A DNA stretch of 64,000 nt from an uncultured Oscillospiraceae bacterium (GTDB taxonomy: Bacteria > Bacillota > Clostridia > Oscillospirales > Oscillospiraceae), in NCBI GenBank assembly GCA_934567355.1, contig CAKTJC010000007.1:1-64000 (forward strand). The letters run 5' to 3'. A model generated the notes under the pieces. The model saw nothing but the letters and a program-made list of their open reading frames with translations. It made no database searches and had not been told where the DNA came from. The translations under genes and the position numbers were made by a program. Of the stretch, positions 46,576-55,062 are shown one piece after another. Positions within the stretch are counted from its first letter, which is position 1. Each line of letters opens with the position of its first letter.

Positions 46576-46631
46576 AGTCTTTTTCCTCCTTTAATATGCG
46601 GATCGCGTCACGCCCCGCTTCTGTCACTGAC

Positions 46632-46662
46632 ATTATAAAATACTTCCGGCATTTTTTCTCAA
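46632..46662 (-). promoter_or_regulatory. Predicted promoter of the second sugar operon
   Basis: On the minus strand TATAAT (46637-46632) lies 57 bases before the CBM9 gene, with a weak TTGAGA (46662-46657) 19 bases upstream. Confidence 0.45.
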
Positions 46663-46782
46663 AAGGATTCAACACCCTTATATGCAAAAATACAGCAAAC
46701 TTCCGCCGAATTGTAAAATCCGGCACAATATCAGAAAAAATCCAGCACTCGTATCTTTTTGCTGGGATAATCCGATGGGATA

Positions 46783-46791
46783 TGCTATAAT
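46783..46791 (+). promoter_or_regulatory. Extended -10 promoter of the sensor kinase
   Basis: TGCTATAAT at 46783-46791 gives a TG-extended perfect -10 box 52 bases before the start. No good -35 is seen. Confidence 0.5.
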
Positions 46792-46843
46792 CGACCTGAC
46801 CCCCTTTTTCCCCGCCTATCATTATACCACAGGAGTGACCGAG

Positions 46844-48634
46844 ATGCGACTGAGTGCGAAAATGATCCTGCTTTTTTCGGCAATCATGGCCTTTGCCACG
46901 GTGATGCTTTCGACATATACGGTGGAAAGCTCCGTGGACGGGGCGGCGAAATTTACCGAGGCGCGGTTTTCCAACATGAGCGCCAGCATCAGCCTGGACA
47001 TTGACCGGGACATCGAGATGAAGCGGCTCACCCTGGACACCCTGGCCGGGGATTCCTCCTTCCTCTCCGCCCTGAACCAATACGTCCGGGACGACAGCGA
47101 CGAGCAGAAGATGGGCCTGATGGCCCGCACGGCGGCGCTGCAGCAGCTCTATCAGTCCCCGCTGGTGGAGCAGTATGCCTGCGTGGCCTTTTTCAACAGC
47201 GACGGAAAATATTTCGCCAGCACCGCGAACAAGGATGCCGCCGCGCCGGACACCGGCGCGCTGACGGCCATCCTCGACCCCGACCCCCGGGAGCTGCTGC
47301 TGCCGCCCCAGCAGGATCTGTTTACCCCCGATCCCCGCACCCGGGTATACGGCCTGGTGGAGCCGGTCTCCTATCACGGCAAGCTGCTGGGCTATCTGGC
47401 GGCGCTGGACCGGTACAGCGCCCTGGACCACATCATGACCTTTGTGGACAACAACCACGAGGTGACGGTGCAGGCAGTCCTGGAAAGCGGCGAGGACGGC
47501 AGCGTCCTGTTTTATGCCAGCGGCGCGGCGGTGGACTTCCCCCTGGAGCTGGAGGAGGGCAGCCTGCTCAACTGGACGGATCCGGACACGGGCACGACCT
47601 ACGAGGTCTGGCACACCCGCATCGAATCCACCCGGCTGCATCTGTACATCGCCCAGGACAGCGAGCTGACCGCGCAGAAAAACGCGGTCATCCGGGCAAA
47701 CGTCATCAAGCGCGCCCTGCTGATCATGGTGCCGTCGCTGGCGGTGATCATGCTGCTGTCCTTCGGGCTGACGAGATCCATCCGCCGCCTGACCCAGAAG
47801 GTGCAGCGCACGCCCCCAACCGGCATCCTGCTGGACGATTTTGCCGCCCTGCAGACGCTGAACCAGACCGTGACCTCCCCCACCGACAAGGAGACCCACA
47901 CCCTGGAGCTGGCCTACAACCACATGATGCTCCAGCTGCGCGACAGCGCTCTCAACGAGCTTGCCCTGCGCGAGGGCGCGCTGCAGGCTCAGCTCAGCGC
48001 CCTGCAGACCCAGATCAATCCTCACTTTATTTACAACACCCTGAACATCATCTCCGCCAAATCCATGGAGAGCGGGAATCTGGAGATCATTGAGATCTGC
48101 GACCAGTTTGCCTCCATGCTCCGCTACTCCACCGACACCCGCTCCCGCACTGCCACCATGCGGGAGGAGATCGATAACGTGCGGGACTACCTGCTGCTGG
48201 CCAAGGCCCGGTATGAGGAGAACCTGGAATTCATCATCGACGTGCCCGACCAGCTGTACGACGTGGAGGTGCCCAAGCTGACCCTGCAGCCCCTGGTGGA
48301 AAACGCCCTGACCCACGGCTTCGACGGGAAGAACATCCTGCGCAAGCTCTCCATCATCGGCACCCGCACCTCGGAAAACCTGATCCTGATCATCCGGGAC
48401 AACGGCACCGGCTTCTCCGACGAGATGCTGGAAAAGCTGCGCGCCCGCATCCGGGAGATCGATGCGGGGAAGGTCGCCATTGATAAATCCGGCGGCCACA
48501 TCGGCCTGACCAACACCTGCCTGCGCCTGCACTACTACAGCAGCGGCAAAATGCGCATCACCATCCACAACGACCACGGCGCAGTGATCACCCTGACCAT
48601 GCCGGTAAAGCAGGAGCGCCCCGACAGGCGCTGA
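46844..48634 (+). CDS. YesM/LytS-type sensor histidine kinase
   Basis: The 596-residue membrane kinase starts at the ATG after CAGGAGTG. It has two spans (about 7-25 and 290-310) around an extracellular sensor of about 265 residues, then a HAMP-like stretch, the His_kinase domain with ALQTQINPHFIYN (His394), and an ATPase domain with LVENALTHGF and NGTG. Such kinases normally pair with an AraC-type response regulator of the YesN group. None is next to it, so it is an orphan here. It diverges from the sugar operon it may control. Confidence 0.88.
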   Translation: MRLSAKMILLFSAIMAFATVMLSTYTVESSVDGAAKFTEARFSNMSASISLDIDRDIEMKRLTLDTLAGDSSFLSALNQYVRDDSDEQKMGLMARTAALQQLYQSPLVEQYACVAFFNSDGKYFASTANKDAAAPDTGALTAILDPDPRELLLPPQQDLFTPDPRTRVYGLVEPVSYHGKLLGYLAALDRYSALDHIMTFVDNNHEVTVQAVLESGEDGSVLFYASGAAVDFPLELEEGSLLNWTDPDTGTTYEVWHTRIESTRLHLYIAQDSELTAQKNAVIRANVIKRALLIMVPSLAVIMLLSFGLTRSIRRLTQKVQRTPPTGILLDDFAALQTLNQTVTSPTDKETHTLELAYNHMMLQLRDSALNELALREGALQAQLSALQTQINPHFIYNTLNIISAKSMESGNLEIIEICDQFASMLRYSTDTRSRTATMREEIDNVRDYLLLAKARYEENLEFIIDVPDQLYDVEVPKLTLQPLVENALTHGFDGKNILRKLSIIGTRTSENLILIIRDNGTGFSDEMLEKLRARIREIDAGKVAIDKSGGHIGLTNTCLRLHYYSSGKMRITIHNDHGAVITLTMPVKQERPDRR

Positions 48635-48696
48635 GCCGCACACGGCTTTGACCGGGGAACGCACTGCCCGCTCCATAACAGGCACAAATACAAAAG

Positions 48697-48732
48697 CACC
48701 CCGCACCGGTTTCTTTTTTCCGGTGCGGGGTG
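48697..48732. terminator. Terminator between convergent genes
   Basis: CACCCCGCACCGG (48697-48709) and CCGGTGCGGGGTG (48720-48732) form a perfect 13-bp stem with a ten-base loop between the kinase gene and the amidohydrolase gene. Confidence 0.7.
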
Positions 48733-48736
48733 TTGG

Positions 48737-49561
48737 TTACAGCCAGGTGACGGAGGCGCCCAGGCGGGCGCAGAGGGCCTCGGCGCTGCCATGGAGGACG
48801 GCGTCCCAGTCTAGTTCGGGGGCCAGGCGGGCGGCGGCGCGATGGAGCTCCAGGGTGCGGGGGAAATCGCCCCAGGGGAGGTCGGAGCCGAAGAGAACCC
48901 GCGCTGCCCCCACCTGCCGGACGGCCTCTGCCAGGGTGGGAGCATCCATCATCCGGGGCGTCAGCGCCGTATCCGTATACACGGGCAGGCTGCACAGCAG
49001 GGCGAAGTCCTCGCGCTGCCGGGGTGTGACACCGCCCATGTGGGCGCAGATGAAGGGCGCGCCGGCGAAGGCATCGATGACCTTTGCCACCGTTCTGGGA
49101 TAGACCAGGTGCTTTGCCGAGCGGGCGGACACGCCGCAGTGCACCAGCGTGACCATGCCCAGGCGGCCGATCTCCCGGTACACCGGGAGGAAGGCGGGGT
49201 CGTCAAAATCGAAGAGCTGGTGGCCGGTGTGGAATTTGACGCCGCGGATGCCCCGGTCATACAGCCGGTGAAGCTCCGCGACGGCATCCTCCGCCGCCGG
49301 GTGGACGGAGCCGAACACAAACCGTCCCGCCCCCATGGTGGAAACGGCAAAATCATTGACATGGCGCATGGTATCCGGACGGCTGGCCATGTGCGCCAGG
49401 GCGCAGCCCCGCATGCCGCTTTGCGCCATAAAATCCAGCTGCGCCTGCAGCGTGCCGGAAAGCCGGTTTTCCCCTGCAAAGGGGACGGAATCCACCGCCC
49501 GCTTTGCAAGGAAATCCGGGAAGCAATGGGTGTGAAAATCGATGATGCCTGCTGCGTTCAA
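48737..49561 (-). CDS. Amidohydrolase family (Amidohydro_2) protein
   Basis: The 274-residue enzyme starts at TTG with GGGAGG upstream. It has IIDFHTHCFPD with the HxH metal site (9-14), VHCG near 139 for the next His, AHMGG near 171 and a late FGSDLPWG Asp. These fit the TIM-barrel decarboxylase/hydrolase group of amidohydrolases. The substrate is unknown. It overlaps the end of the preceding gene by four bases, in an operon with a PH-like and an MBL-fold protein. Confidence 0.85.
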   Translation of the reverse strand: MNAAGIIDFHTHCFPDFLAKRAVDSVPFAGENRLSGTLQAQLDFMAQSGMRGCALAHMASRPDTMRHVNDFAVSTMGAGRFVFGSVHPAAEDAVAELHRLYDRGIRGVKFHTGHQLFDFDDPAFLPVYREIGRLGMVTLVHCGVSARSAKHLVYPRTVAKVIDAFAGAPFICAHMGGVTPRQREDFALLCSLPVYTDTALTPRMMDAPTLAEAVRQVGAARVLFGSDLPWGDFPRTLELHRAAARLAPELDWDAVLHGSAEALCARLGASVTWL

Positions 49562-49896
49562 CCTGCGTCCTCCCGATTGGCAGCCCTCAGGCGGCGGGCG
49601 TCCAGGCGCTCCTGCAGACGGGTGCGGATGGCCTCCGCCTGGTCGTACATCTTGTTATTGGTGAGCCAGACCACGGCGTTTCCCTCATTGCCGGAAATTT
49701 TCAGGTAGCCCCGCATGGCGCCCGGGCGCTTGACATATACCCCGGTGATGTCCCGCAGGTAGAACGACTGCACGCCCCGGCTGAGCAGCTGGTACAAAAA
49801 GCCGAACCAGCCCCTGCGCTCCACGGTGACGGAGCCGTCGGGGAAGAGATAGACCTGTCCGTTTTTTCCCTTCAGGGAGAATTCCGTTTTGCTCAT
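49558..49896 (-). CDS. Small PH-like domain protein
   Basis: The 112-residue protein begins at the ATG after AGGAGG. The pattern FSLKGKNGQVYLFPDGSVTV, FYLRDITGVYVKR and GYLKISGNEGNAVVWLTNN fits a bacterial PH-like (DUF4429/SHOCT-associated) beta barrel, with a helical end. It has no membrane span. It is coupled to genes on both sides by four-base overlaps. Function is unknown. Confidence 0.65.
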   Translation of the reverse strand: MSKTEFSLKGKNGQVYLFPDGSVTVERRGWFGFLYQLLSRGVQSFYLRDITGVYVKRPGAMRGYLKISGNEGNAVVWLTNNKMYDQAEAIRTRLQERLDARRLRAANREDAG

Positions 49897-50567
49897 GCTT
49901 CTTCCTCCTTCTGTGCCGGTATCCGGCTGGAATAGTCCGCTAAGATCACCGCCGGCTCCCGGGGACGCTCCCGGGGGAGGGCAAAGCAGCTGCCCTCCGC
50001 CCGGAGTGTCTTCCCATGCCAGAGGGAGAGGAAATCCTCCAGCGGGTGAAGCTGCTGTAAGGAGCACTGGGGGGTGCGGTAGTGGATGGGCAGCACCCAG
50101 GCGGGATGCAGCAGGGCAATGACGCGCAGCATCTGCTCCGGCTCCAGGGTAAACACCCCGCCCACGGGCACCGCCAGCAGGTCGGCATCCCGGGCGAACC
50201 GGGTCAGCGCCTCGTCCGGCCAGTGTCCCAGATCCCCCAGGTGCACCAGGGTGACGCCGTCGGCAGTGATCTTCTGCACCAGATTGCCGCCCCGCAGGGC
50301 GCCGCGCTGATCGTCGTGCCAGCAGGGGAAGCGCTCCAGGGAGAAGGGGCCTGCCTTCAGCCGCAGTCCCTCCCGGGGCAGCCGGGCGGCAGGGGGAAAG
50401 AGCGCCTCCGCCCCGTGGTCGCCGTGGTCATGGCTGCAGCAGACATAGTCCGCGTTCCTGTCCGGCAGCCGGTAGCCGTAGCGCTCCTCCGGCGGGTCGA
50501 GCACCAGGGTCTTTCCGCTGTCCGAAATGCAGCGGATGCAGGCATGGCCGATATACTCAAATTTCAC
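49893..50567 (-). CDS. Metallo-beta-lactamase fold hydrolase (UlaG-like)
   Basis: The 224-residue protein has YIGHACI near the start and the metal motif SHDHGDHG (45-52), then LGDLGHWP with the bridging Asp and a late LPIHYRTP His. This is the small UlaG/YtkL-like branch of the MBL fold, metal-dependent hydrolases of varied substrates. It is the first gene of the three-gene operon with the PH-like protein and the amidohydrolase. Confidence 0.85.
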   Translation of the reverse strand: MKFEYIGHACIRCISDSGKTLVLDPPEERYGYRLPDRNADYVCCSHDHGDHGAEALFPPAARLPREGLRLKAGPFSLERFPCWHDDQRGALRGGNLVQKITADGVTLVHLGDLGHWPDEALTRFARDADLLAVPVGGVFTLEPEQMLRVIALLHPAWVLPIHYRTPQCSLQQLHPLEDFLSLWHGKTLRAEGSCFALPRERPREPAVILADYSSRIPAQKEEEA

Positions 50568-50583
50568 AGAAAATCACTCCTTC

Positions 50584-50697
50584 AGGCTGTCGGAAAATCC
50601 CTGACGGGCTTTCCCGACAAATTTTTGCAGACTGCTGCGCCATGTTTGGTGCACTCAAGATCCCAAACATGGCAAAAAGCCTCGCAGGGTTTTTTCT
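50584..50697. repeat. Family C repeat, short divergent copy
   Basis: It keeps the plan of the 10745 and 37131 copies: TGTCGGAAA against TTTCCCGACA, then TTTGCAGACTGCTGCG, then a different central stem (CCATGTTTG against CAAACATGG) and the end CTCGCAGGGTTTTTT. The stem sequences differ from the other copies but still pair. Confidence 0.7.
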
Positions 50698-50715
50698 CCG
50701 CAGGGCTTTGGGGAA

Positions 50716-50750
50716 GCAGCCCCGGAACCCGTGGAACCGGGGCTGCCGTT
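50716..50750. terminator. Terminator-like hairpin
   Basis: GCAGCCCCGG (50716-50725) pairs with CCGGGGCTGC (50737-50746), followed on the + strand by CGTTTT. It stands just after the stop of the SLC13 gene on the opposite strand. Confidence 0.5.
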
Positions 50751-50777
50751 TTCAGTTTTCAGGAAAGCGCCGGGCGA

Positions 50778-52064
50778 TCAGCCGCCCAGGGGCAGGAAAA
50801 TGGCGGTGCAGACGATGACGACGACGCAGGCCAGGGCATTCCAGACGATGTTGATCTTGGTGTAGTCCTTGAAGCGGTAGCCGCCCTGCATGGTCATGGT
50901 GATGACGCTGGCACCGATGGGGGTAGAATAAGGCATGTTGGCGCCCCAGACAACGCCCACCACGAAGGGCATTGCGTTGAAGCCCAGGGTAGAGGCGATG
51001 GTCAGCGCAATGGGGGTGAGGATGAGGGCGGTGCCGATATTGGTCATGACGTTGGTCATGACGGTCGCCAGGATGACGAACACGGCCAGGTACAGGATCG
51101 CGGGGGAGTTATTGCCCAGCAGCTTGATGCAGAACTCGGCGACCATGTCCGCCGCGCCGGAGGACTTCACGCCAGCCGCAAAGCCGACGCCGCCGGCGAT
51201 GACGCCCAGGGTGTTCCAGTCGGTGGTTTCCCACATGCGCTTGACGCTGATGGAGCCGAAGATGCACACCAGCATGGCGCCCAGCAGACCCACGATGGCG
51301 ATGTTCTGCCAGCCGACGATGGTCAGGGCAATGCAGCCCACCAGCACGACCAGGGGCACCCACATGCGGAAGTCCTTGGGGTTGCCCTCCTTCAGCTCGG
51401 CAGCCTTGGGAGCGGACTCAGCCTCCACTTCATCGGGATCGGGGAAGTCAAACTGCTTCAGCTGCATCTTGTAGCCGACCAGGGCATACCATGCCAGCAT
51501 GACGAGCACGACGCCGATGCCGGGGGCAAACAGCGTCCACATGCCCATCTGCTCCACGCCGTACTCCGGCAGCAGGGCGTTGATGGACAGCTGGGTGGTG
51601 GAGCCGATCAGGGTGCAGCCGCCGCCTGCCACGGAGGCCATGCCGATGCCCATGTACAGGTTCTTTTTCTTGAACTTGCCGTTGGAGCTGGCAGCCATGG
51701 CGGCAGCGATGCTCATGAAGATCACGACCACGCTGGTATTGGACAGGAACATGGAGAAGACGGCAGCCAGAGCCATCAGGATCAGCAGCGTGCCCTTCTC
51801 GCCGAAGCGGAAGACGGACATGAGCTTCTTGCCCAGGAAGGCGGCGCAGCCGGTTTCGGTCAGGGCGCTGCCCACCACGGCAATACCGAAGCAGAACAGG
51901 GTGACGGTGTTGGAAAATCCGGCGGTGACATCGGAGGGCTTGGTGATGCCCAGGATGCACATGGCCAGGGATGCGGAGATCGCGGTGACCGCGGGCTTGA
52001 AGAGCTCTGTGGCAAACAGAACCAGAGTCGCGATCAGAATTCCTAATGCGAGATACGCTTGCAT
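50778..52064 (-). CDS. SLC13/DASS-type carboxylate transporter (first of two)
   Basis: The 428-residue membrane protein has about eleven spans and the two DASS SNT-type motifs FLSNTSVVVIF near 110 and NVMTNIGTALILTPIA near 365. These carriers take up dicarboxylates, citrate or sulfate with sodium. The ATG follows AAGGAGGAAC. It lies at the end of the CoA-enzyme cluster and should bring in its substrate. Substrate choice cannot be read from the sequence. Confidence 0.85.
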   Translation of the reverse strand: MQAYLALGILIATLVLFATELFKPAVTAISASLAMCILGITKPSDVTAGFSNTVTLFCFGIAVVGSALTETGCAAFLGKKLMSVFRFGEKGTLLILMALAAVFSMFLSNTSVVVIFMSIAAAMAASSNGKFKKKNLYMGIGMASVAGGGCTLIGSTTQLSINALLPEYGVEQMGMWTLFAPGIGVVLVMLAWYALVGYKMQLKQFDFPDPDEVEAESAPKAAELKEGNPKDFRMWVPLVVLVGCIALTIVGWQNIAIVGLLGAMLVCIFGSISVKRMWETTDWNTLGVIAGGVGFAAGVKSSGAADMVAEFCIKLLGNNSPAILYLAVFVILATVMTNVMTNIGTALILTPIALTIASTLGFNAMPFVVGVVWGANMPYSTPIGASVITMTMQGGYRFKDYTKINIVWNALACVVVIVCTAIFLPLGG

Positions 52065-52219
52065 ATTGTTCCTCCTTATTTTCGGCACGGGCGGCGTGCG
52101 CCGGCCGGCCTTTTTATATCTTCTTTCTTTGCGGGGGAGCGACGGGGATTTTGCGCTTTCCTGTATCCTTTGTGGTTTTTGTTGGGGGGGCTCTTGCCTG
52201 TTGGGTGAATGGCATGCGC

Positions 52220-52440
52220 CTCCGGTTTGTTTGTAGGGGCCGATGCCCACATCGGCCCGCGCCGGGATGGTTAACGTCCATGGCTAGTTGAATGGGGAAA
52301 TGTTATATAAACATCCCATTTTCCCGTTCCATTCAACGTATCAGGTCGGTTCCGTAAGATTGCGGGACGATGTGGGCATCGTCCCCTACATTCATGTCGG
52401 GGTGCATTCCAAGCTTCCCCCCGGGGGAAGCCGAGGGGGT
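52220..52440. repeat. Family A repeat with compensated stem
   Basis: The first hairpin is GGGCCGATG-CCCA-CATCGGCCC (52237-52258), where a C-G pair replaces the usual A-T pair; the second is GGGACGATG-TGGG-CATCGTCCC (52364-52385). The gene-free stretch between 52065 and this repeat has no other clear feature. Confidence 0.9.
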
Positions 52441-53546
52441 CACAGATCGATCCTGTATTTGTCGACGACCTTCCAGTTGACTTCCACACCGTTGCCGGGG
52501 GCGTCGGGGAGCTGCATCATGCCGTCCTTGATGACCAGGGGATCGACCAGCAGGCTTTCGGGGTACATGCCCTTTTCGTAGTAGGCGATCTCGCAGGGCA
52601 GGCAGATCTGCTTGCTGCTGCAGGCCATCTGCAGGCCGGCGGCGCAGCCCAGGTCGGTTTCCGCCTGGGTGCTGATCTGGGCAGCCATGTTGTTCATCTC
52701 CGCCAGGTGCACCAGCTTTTTGGACATGGTGAAGCCGGTGCGGGGGATCTTGATGGCCATGCGGCGGATGGCGCCCAGCTGCGCCTGGCGGTAGGCATCG
52801 GACACGGTGAAGGTGGTCTCGTCGGACAGCAGGGGGATCTCAGGGAAATGCTGGGTGAACTCCCGGCGGGCGACATCGTCCCAGATGGCCACGGGCTCTT
52901 CAATGGCATCGATGATGCCGCTGAGCTCTCTGCCCACCCGGATCAGCTCCTCGCGGGAATAGAGCTGGTTGGGATCCAGATAGATCTGGAAGCCCTCCGG
53001 CGCCATGGCGCGCATCTGCTTTGCCAGCTCAATATCCTGCCGGCAGTGGCCGGCCTTGACCTTAATGCCCTTGTAGCCGGCATCCATGATGCGCTGGGTC
53101 TCCGCCAGGATCTTCTCCCGGGGGAACCAGGAGCCGCCGGACACCCAGCACAGGGGAACCTCCCTGCGGTAGGGGCCGCCCAGCAGCGCCGCGGTGGGCA
53201 CGCCCAGGAGCTTGCCGTTCAGGTCGTGCAGCGCCACATCGATGGTGCCCTTTGCCACGAAGTTGAAGGGCACCTCCGCCATTTTTTCCCACAATAGCTC
53301 GGTGTTGGTGGTCTCCATGCCCACCAGCAGGGGGATGAGGAACTTGCGCAGCACGGTCACGATGGACTGCTGGGTCTCGCCGTAGATGCCGGTGCGGGGC
53401 ACGGCCTCGCCGATGCCGTAGGTGCCGTCCTCGGCGATGACCTTGACCAGGGTGTGCTCCGCCACGCTGATGCGGCCGTTTGCCCAGTGGGTCTCATAGG
53501 TCTGGGGTATATTCAGGGGAATCAGTTCAATATCCTTGATTTTCAT
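52440..53546 (-). CDS. Enolase-superfamily enzyme, muconate-cycloisomerase type
   Basis: The 368-residue protein has the MLE/MR layout: a capping N-terminal domain and a barrel with the KxK pair Lys162 and Lys164 (GIKVKAG), metal ligands Asp191 (LDPN), Glu216 (IEEP) and Asp242 (LLSDE), and Lys266 (AIKIPR). Such enzymes remove a proton next to a carboxylate for racemisation, cycloisomerisation or dehydration. The exact reaction is unknown. The ATG follows AAAGGAGC. Repeats flank it on both sides within the catabolic cluster. Confidence 0.85.
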   Translation of the reverse strand: MKIKDIELIPLNIPQTYETHWANGRISVAEHTLVKVIAEDGTYGIGEAVPRTGIYGETQQSIVTVLRKFLIPLLVGMETTNTELLWEKMAEVPFNFVAKGTIDVALHDLNGKLLGVPTAALLGGPYRREVPLCWVSGGSWFPREKILAETQRIMDAGYKGIKVKAGHCRQDIELAKQMRAMAPEGFQIYLDPNQLYSREELIRVGRELSGIIDAIEEPVAIWDDVARREFTQHFPEIPLLSDETTFTVSDAYRQAQLGAIRRMAIKIPRTGFTMSKKLVHLAEMNNMAAQISTQAETDLGCAAGLQMACSSKQICLPCEIAYYEKGMYPESLLVDPLVIKDGMMQLPDAPGNGVEVNWKVVDKYRIDL

Positions 53547-53589
53547 TGGTTCCGCTCCTTTTGTTTTTTCGGGGAGTGCGGGCAACGCC

Positions 53590-53760
53590 ATGAGCTCAGG
53601 GGGGACCCTTGCCTCCCGCTTTGCGGGAGGTGGCCGAGCGGCAGCGAGGTCGGAAGGTGTGTCCTTCGCCGGCTGCTGCCACTCATCAGAGGGCACCCCT
53701 TCAGTCAAAAATCAGAGATTTTTGCCAGCTTCCCCTCTGGGGAAGCCAAGGTTTCTTACG
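53590..53760. repeat. Family B repeat with replaced stems
   Basis: Stems CCTCCCGC-TTT-GCGGGAGG (53612-53630), CAAAAATC-AGA-GATTTTTG (53706-53724) and GCTTCCCC-TCT-GGGGAAGC (53728-53746) stand where other copies have CCCCCCGC, CAGCCC and GCTCCCCC stems. Confidence 0.85.
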
Positions 53761-53798
53761 TTGACGGCATTGCCTTCCAGAGGAGGTTTGGGGAAGGA

Positions 53799-54617
53799 TC
53801 AGCCGCAGCTTTCCAGGAACTTGTCCATGAGCTGGCAGACGACCTCGGGGGCTTCGACGATGATGAAGTGGCCGTAGCCGGGGACCTTCTCGAAGACCAC
53901 CTTCTTGGCATTGACCATGCCGGCCATGGCGGTCTCATAATAGTGCTCGGGGACGTTCCAGTCGTCCTCGCCCCGGATCAGCAGGCAGGGGCAGGTGATC
54001 TTGCCCAGCTCGCCGGTGACATCGTAGTTATTGTAGATGGACAGGTCGGACTTCTTTGCCCGGCCGCACTCCTGGTGCACGCCCCACATGATGAAATCGT
54101 GGGCTTCCTTGGAGGCCTTCTTGCCCACCAGGCTCTCGGAGAAGTCCAGGTGGGAGTGCTGGCAGCTGACATAGGGGTTGTCCAGCAGATCCACGGTGGT
54201 GCCGTAGGCGGTGCCCATGGCCAGGATCCTGGGGGAGCCCTGCATGGAGACCATGGCCTTGACGGGGTACTCCTCGGCGATGTGGTAGACCATATTGCCG
54301 CCCACGGAGCAGCCGATGATGATCACATCCTCGATGCCCATGGCCTTGGTGAAGTCCCACACAAATTTGCCGTAGTCCTTGTAATTGGAGATGCCCACAT
54401 TGCCGGGCAGCGGCCAGGACTTGCCGTGGGCGGGCATATCGAAGGCCACCACGGTGTACTTATCCGCGAAGATCTCCATGATGCCGTGATACTGGCGGGA
54501 TTCCCGGCCAGCGGTGTGCAGGCAGACGATGGTGCCCTTGGGGTTCTTGGGGCCGTTGTTGGTTTCGTAATAGGTTTTGATGCCATTGACCATGACATAT
54601 CCGCCGGTAATTGCCAT
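53799..54617 (-). CDS. Alpha/beta hydrolase with complete catalytic set
   Basis: The 272-residue protein starts at the ATG after AAAGGAG. It has the nucleophile elbow GCSVGG with Ser104, an Asp in GEDDWNVP and a late GYGHF His. DMPAHGKSWPLPG is shared with its paralogue at 55063-55881. Members close to it often cut C-C or ester bonds in breakdown pathways. It belongs to the CoA-enzyme cluster. Confidence 0.85.
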   Translation of the reverse strand: MAITGGYVMVNGIKTYYETNNGPKNPKGTIVCLHTAGRESRQYHGIMEIFADKYTVVAFDMPAHGKSWPLPGNVGISNYKDYGKFVWDFTKAMGIEDVIIIGCSVGGNMVYHIAEEYPVKAMVSMQGSPRILAMGTAYGTTVDLLDNPYVSCQHSHLDFSESLVGKKASKEAHDFIMWGVHQECGRAKKSDLSIYNNYDVTGELGKITCPCLLIRGEDDWNVPEHYYETAMAGMVNAKKVVFEKVPGYGHFIIVEAPEVVCQLMDKFLESCG

Positions 54618-54636
54618 TGCTCGCAGCTCCTTTCTC

Positions 54637-55029
54637 TCAGTCGCAGATGGCTCTGGCGGCAAGGCGCGCCACCTGAGCGATCACGGCGTTGTTCTGACGG
54701 TTGGCCAGGGCGCTGCCCAGATTCTCGAAGCACAGGGGATTGTGCTTGATGGAGGTGGCCAGCTGGAAATTGCGGTGCTTGAAGAAGTCGTCCCACTGCT
54801 CCTGGGTGCCGCTGAGGCCGACGCAGTAGCCATTGGCGGGCTTGCCGATATACACATCGATCATCTTGCCCTTGTAGAAGAACATGTTGTAGGGCACTTT
54901 GTCAAAGATGAAGGTCATGTCGCCGGTGAAGAACCGGCCGTCCCAGTAATTCAGAAATTCCTCTGCTTCGGGGCCGTTGATCATTTCCTGAAGCTTCTTG
55001 AACTTCTCCAGGCGCTCGTTGTTGGTCAT
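54637..55029 (-). CDS. Small SCP2-like protein
   Basis: The 130-residue protein has no signal peptide. GKMIDVYIGKPANGYCVGLSG followed by TQEQWDDFF reminds me of the SCP2 sterol-carrier fold, whose members bind lipids or acyl-CoA. The likeness is by pattern only. Its place between two alpha/beta hydrolases and beside a thiolase fits an acyl-binding helper. It is 19 bases upstream of the next gene. Confidence 0.45.
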   Translation of the reverse strand: MTNNERLEKFKKLQEMINGPEAEEFLNYWDGRFFTGDMTFIFDKVPYNMFFYKGKMIDVYIGKPANGYCVGLSGTQEQWDDFFKHRNFQLATSIKHNPLCFENLGSALANRQNNAVIAQVARLAARAICD

Positions 55030-55062
55030 GCTTGTTTACCTCCTAGTTATTTATGTGAAATT

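Noticed and set aside
46328..48706. A 792-codon minus-strand frame opposite the sensor kinase
   Set aside because: It overlaps two convincing genes and shows no known motif; composition explains its length.
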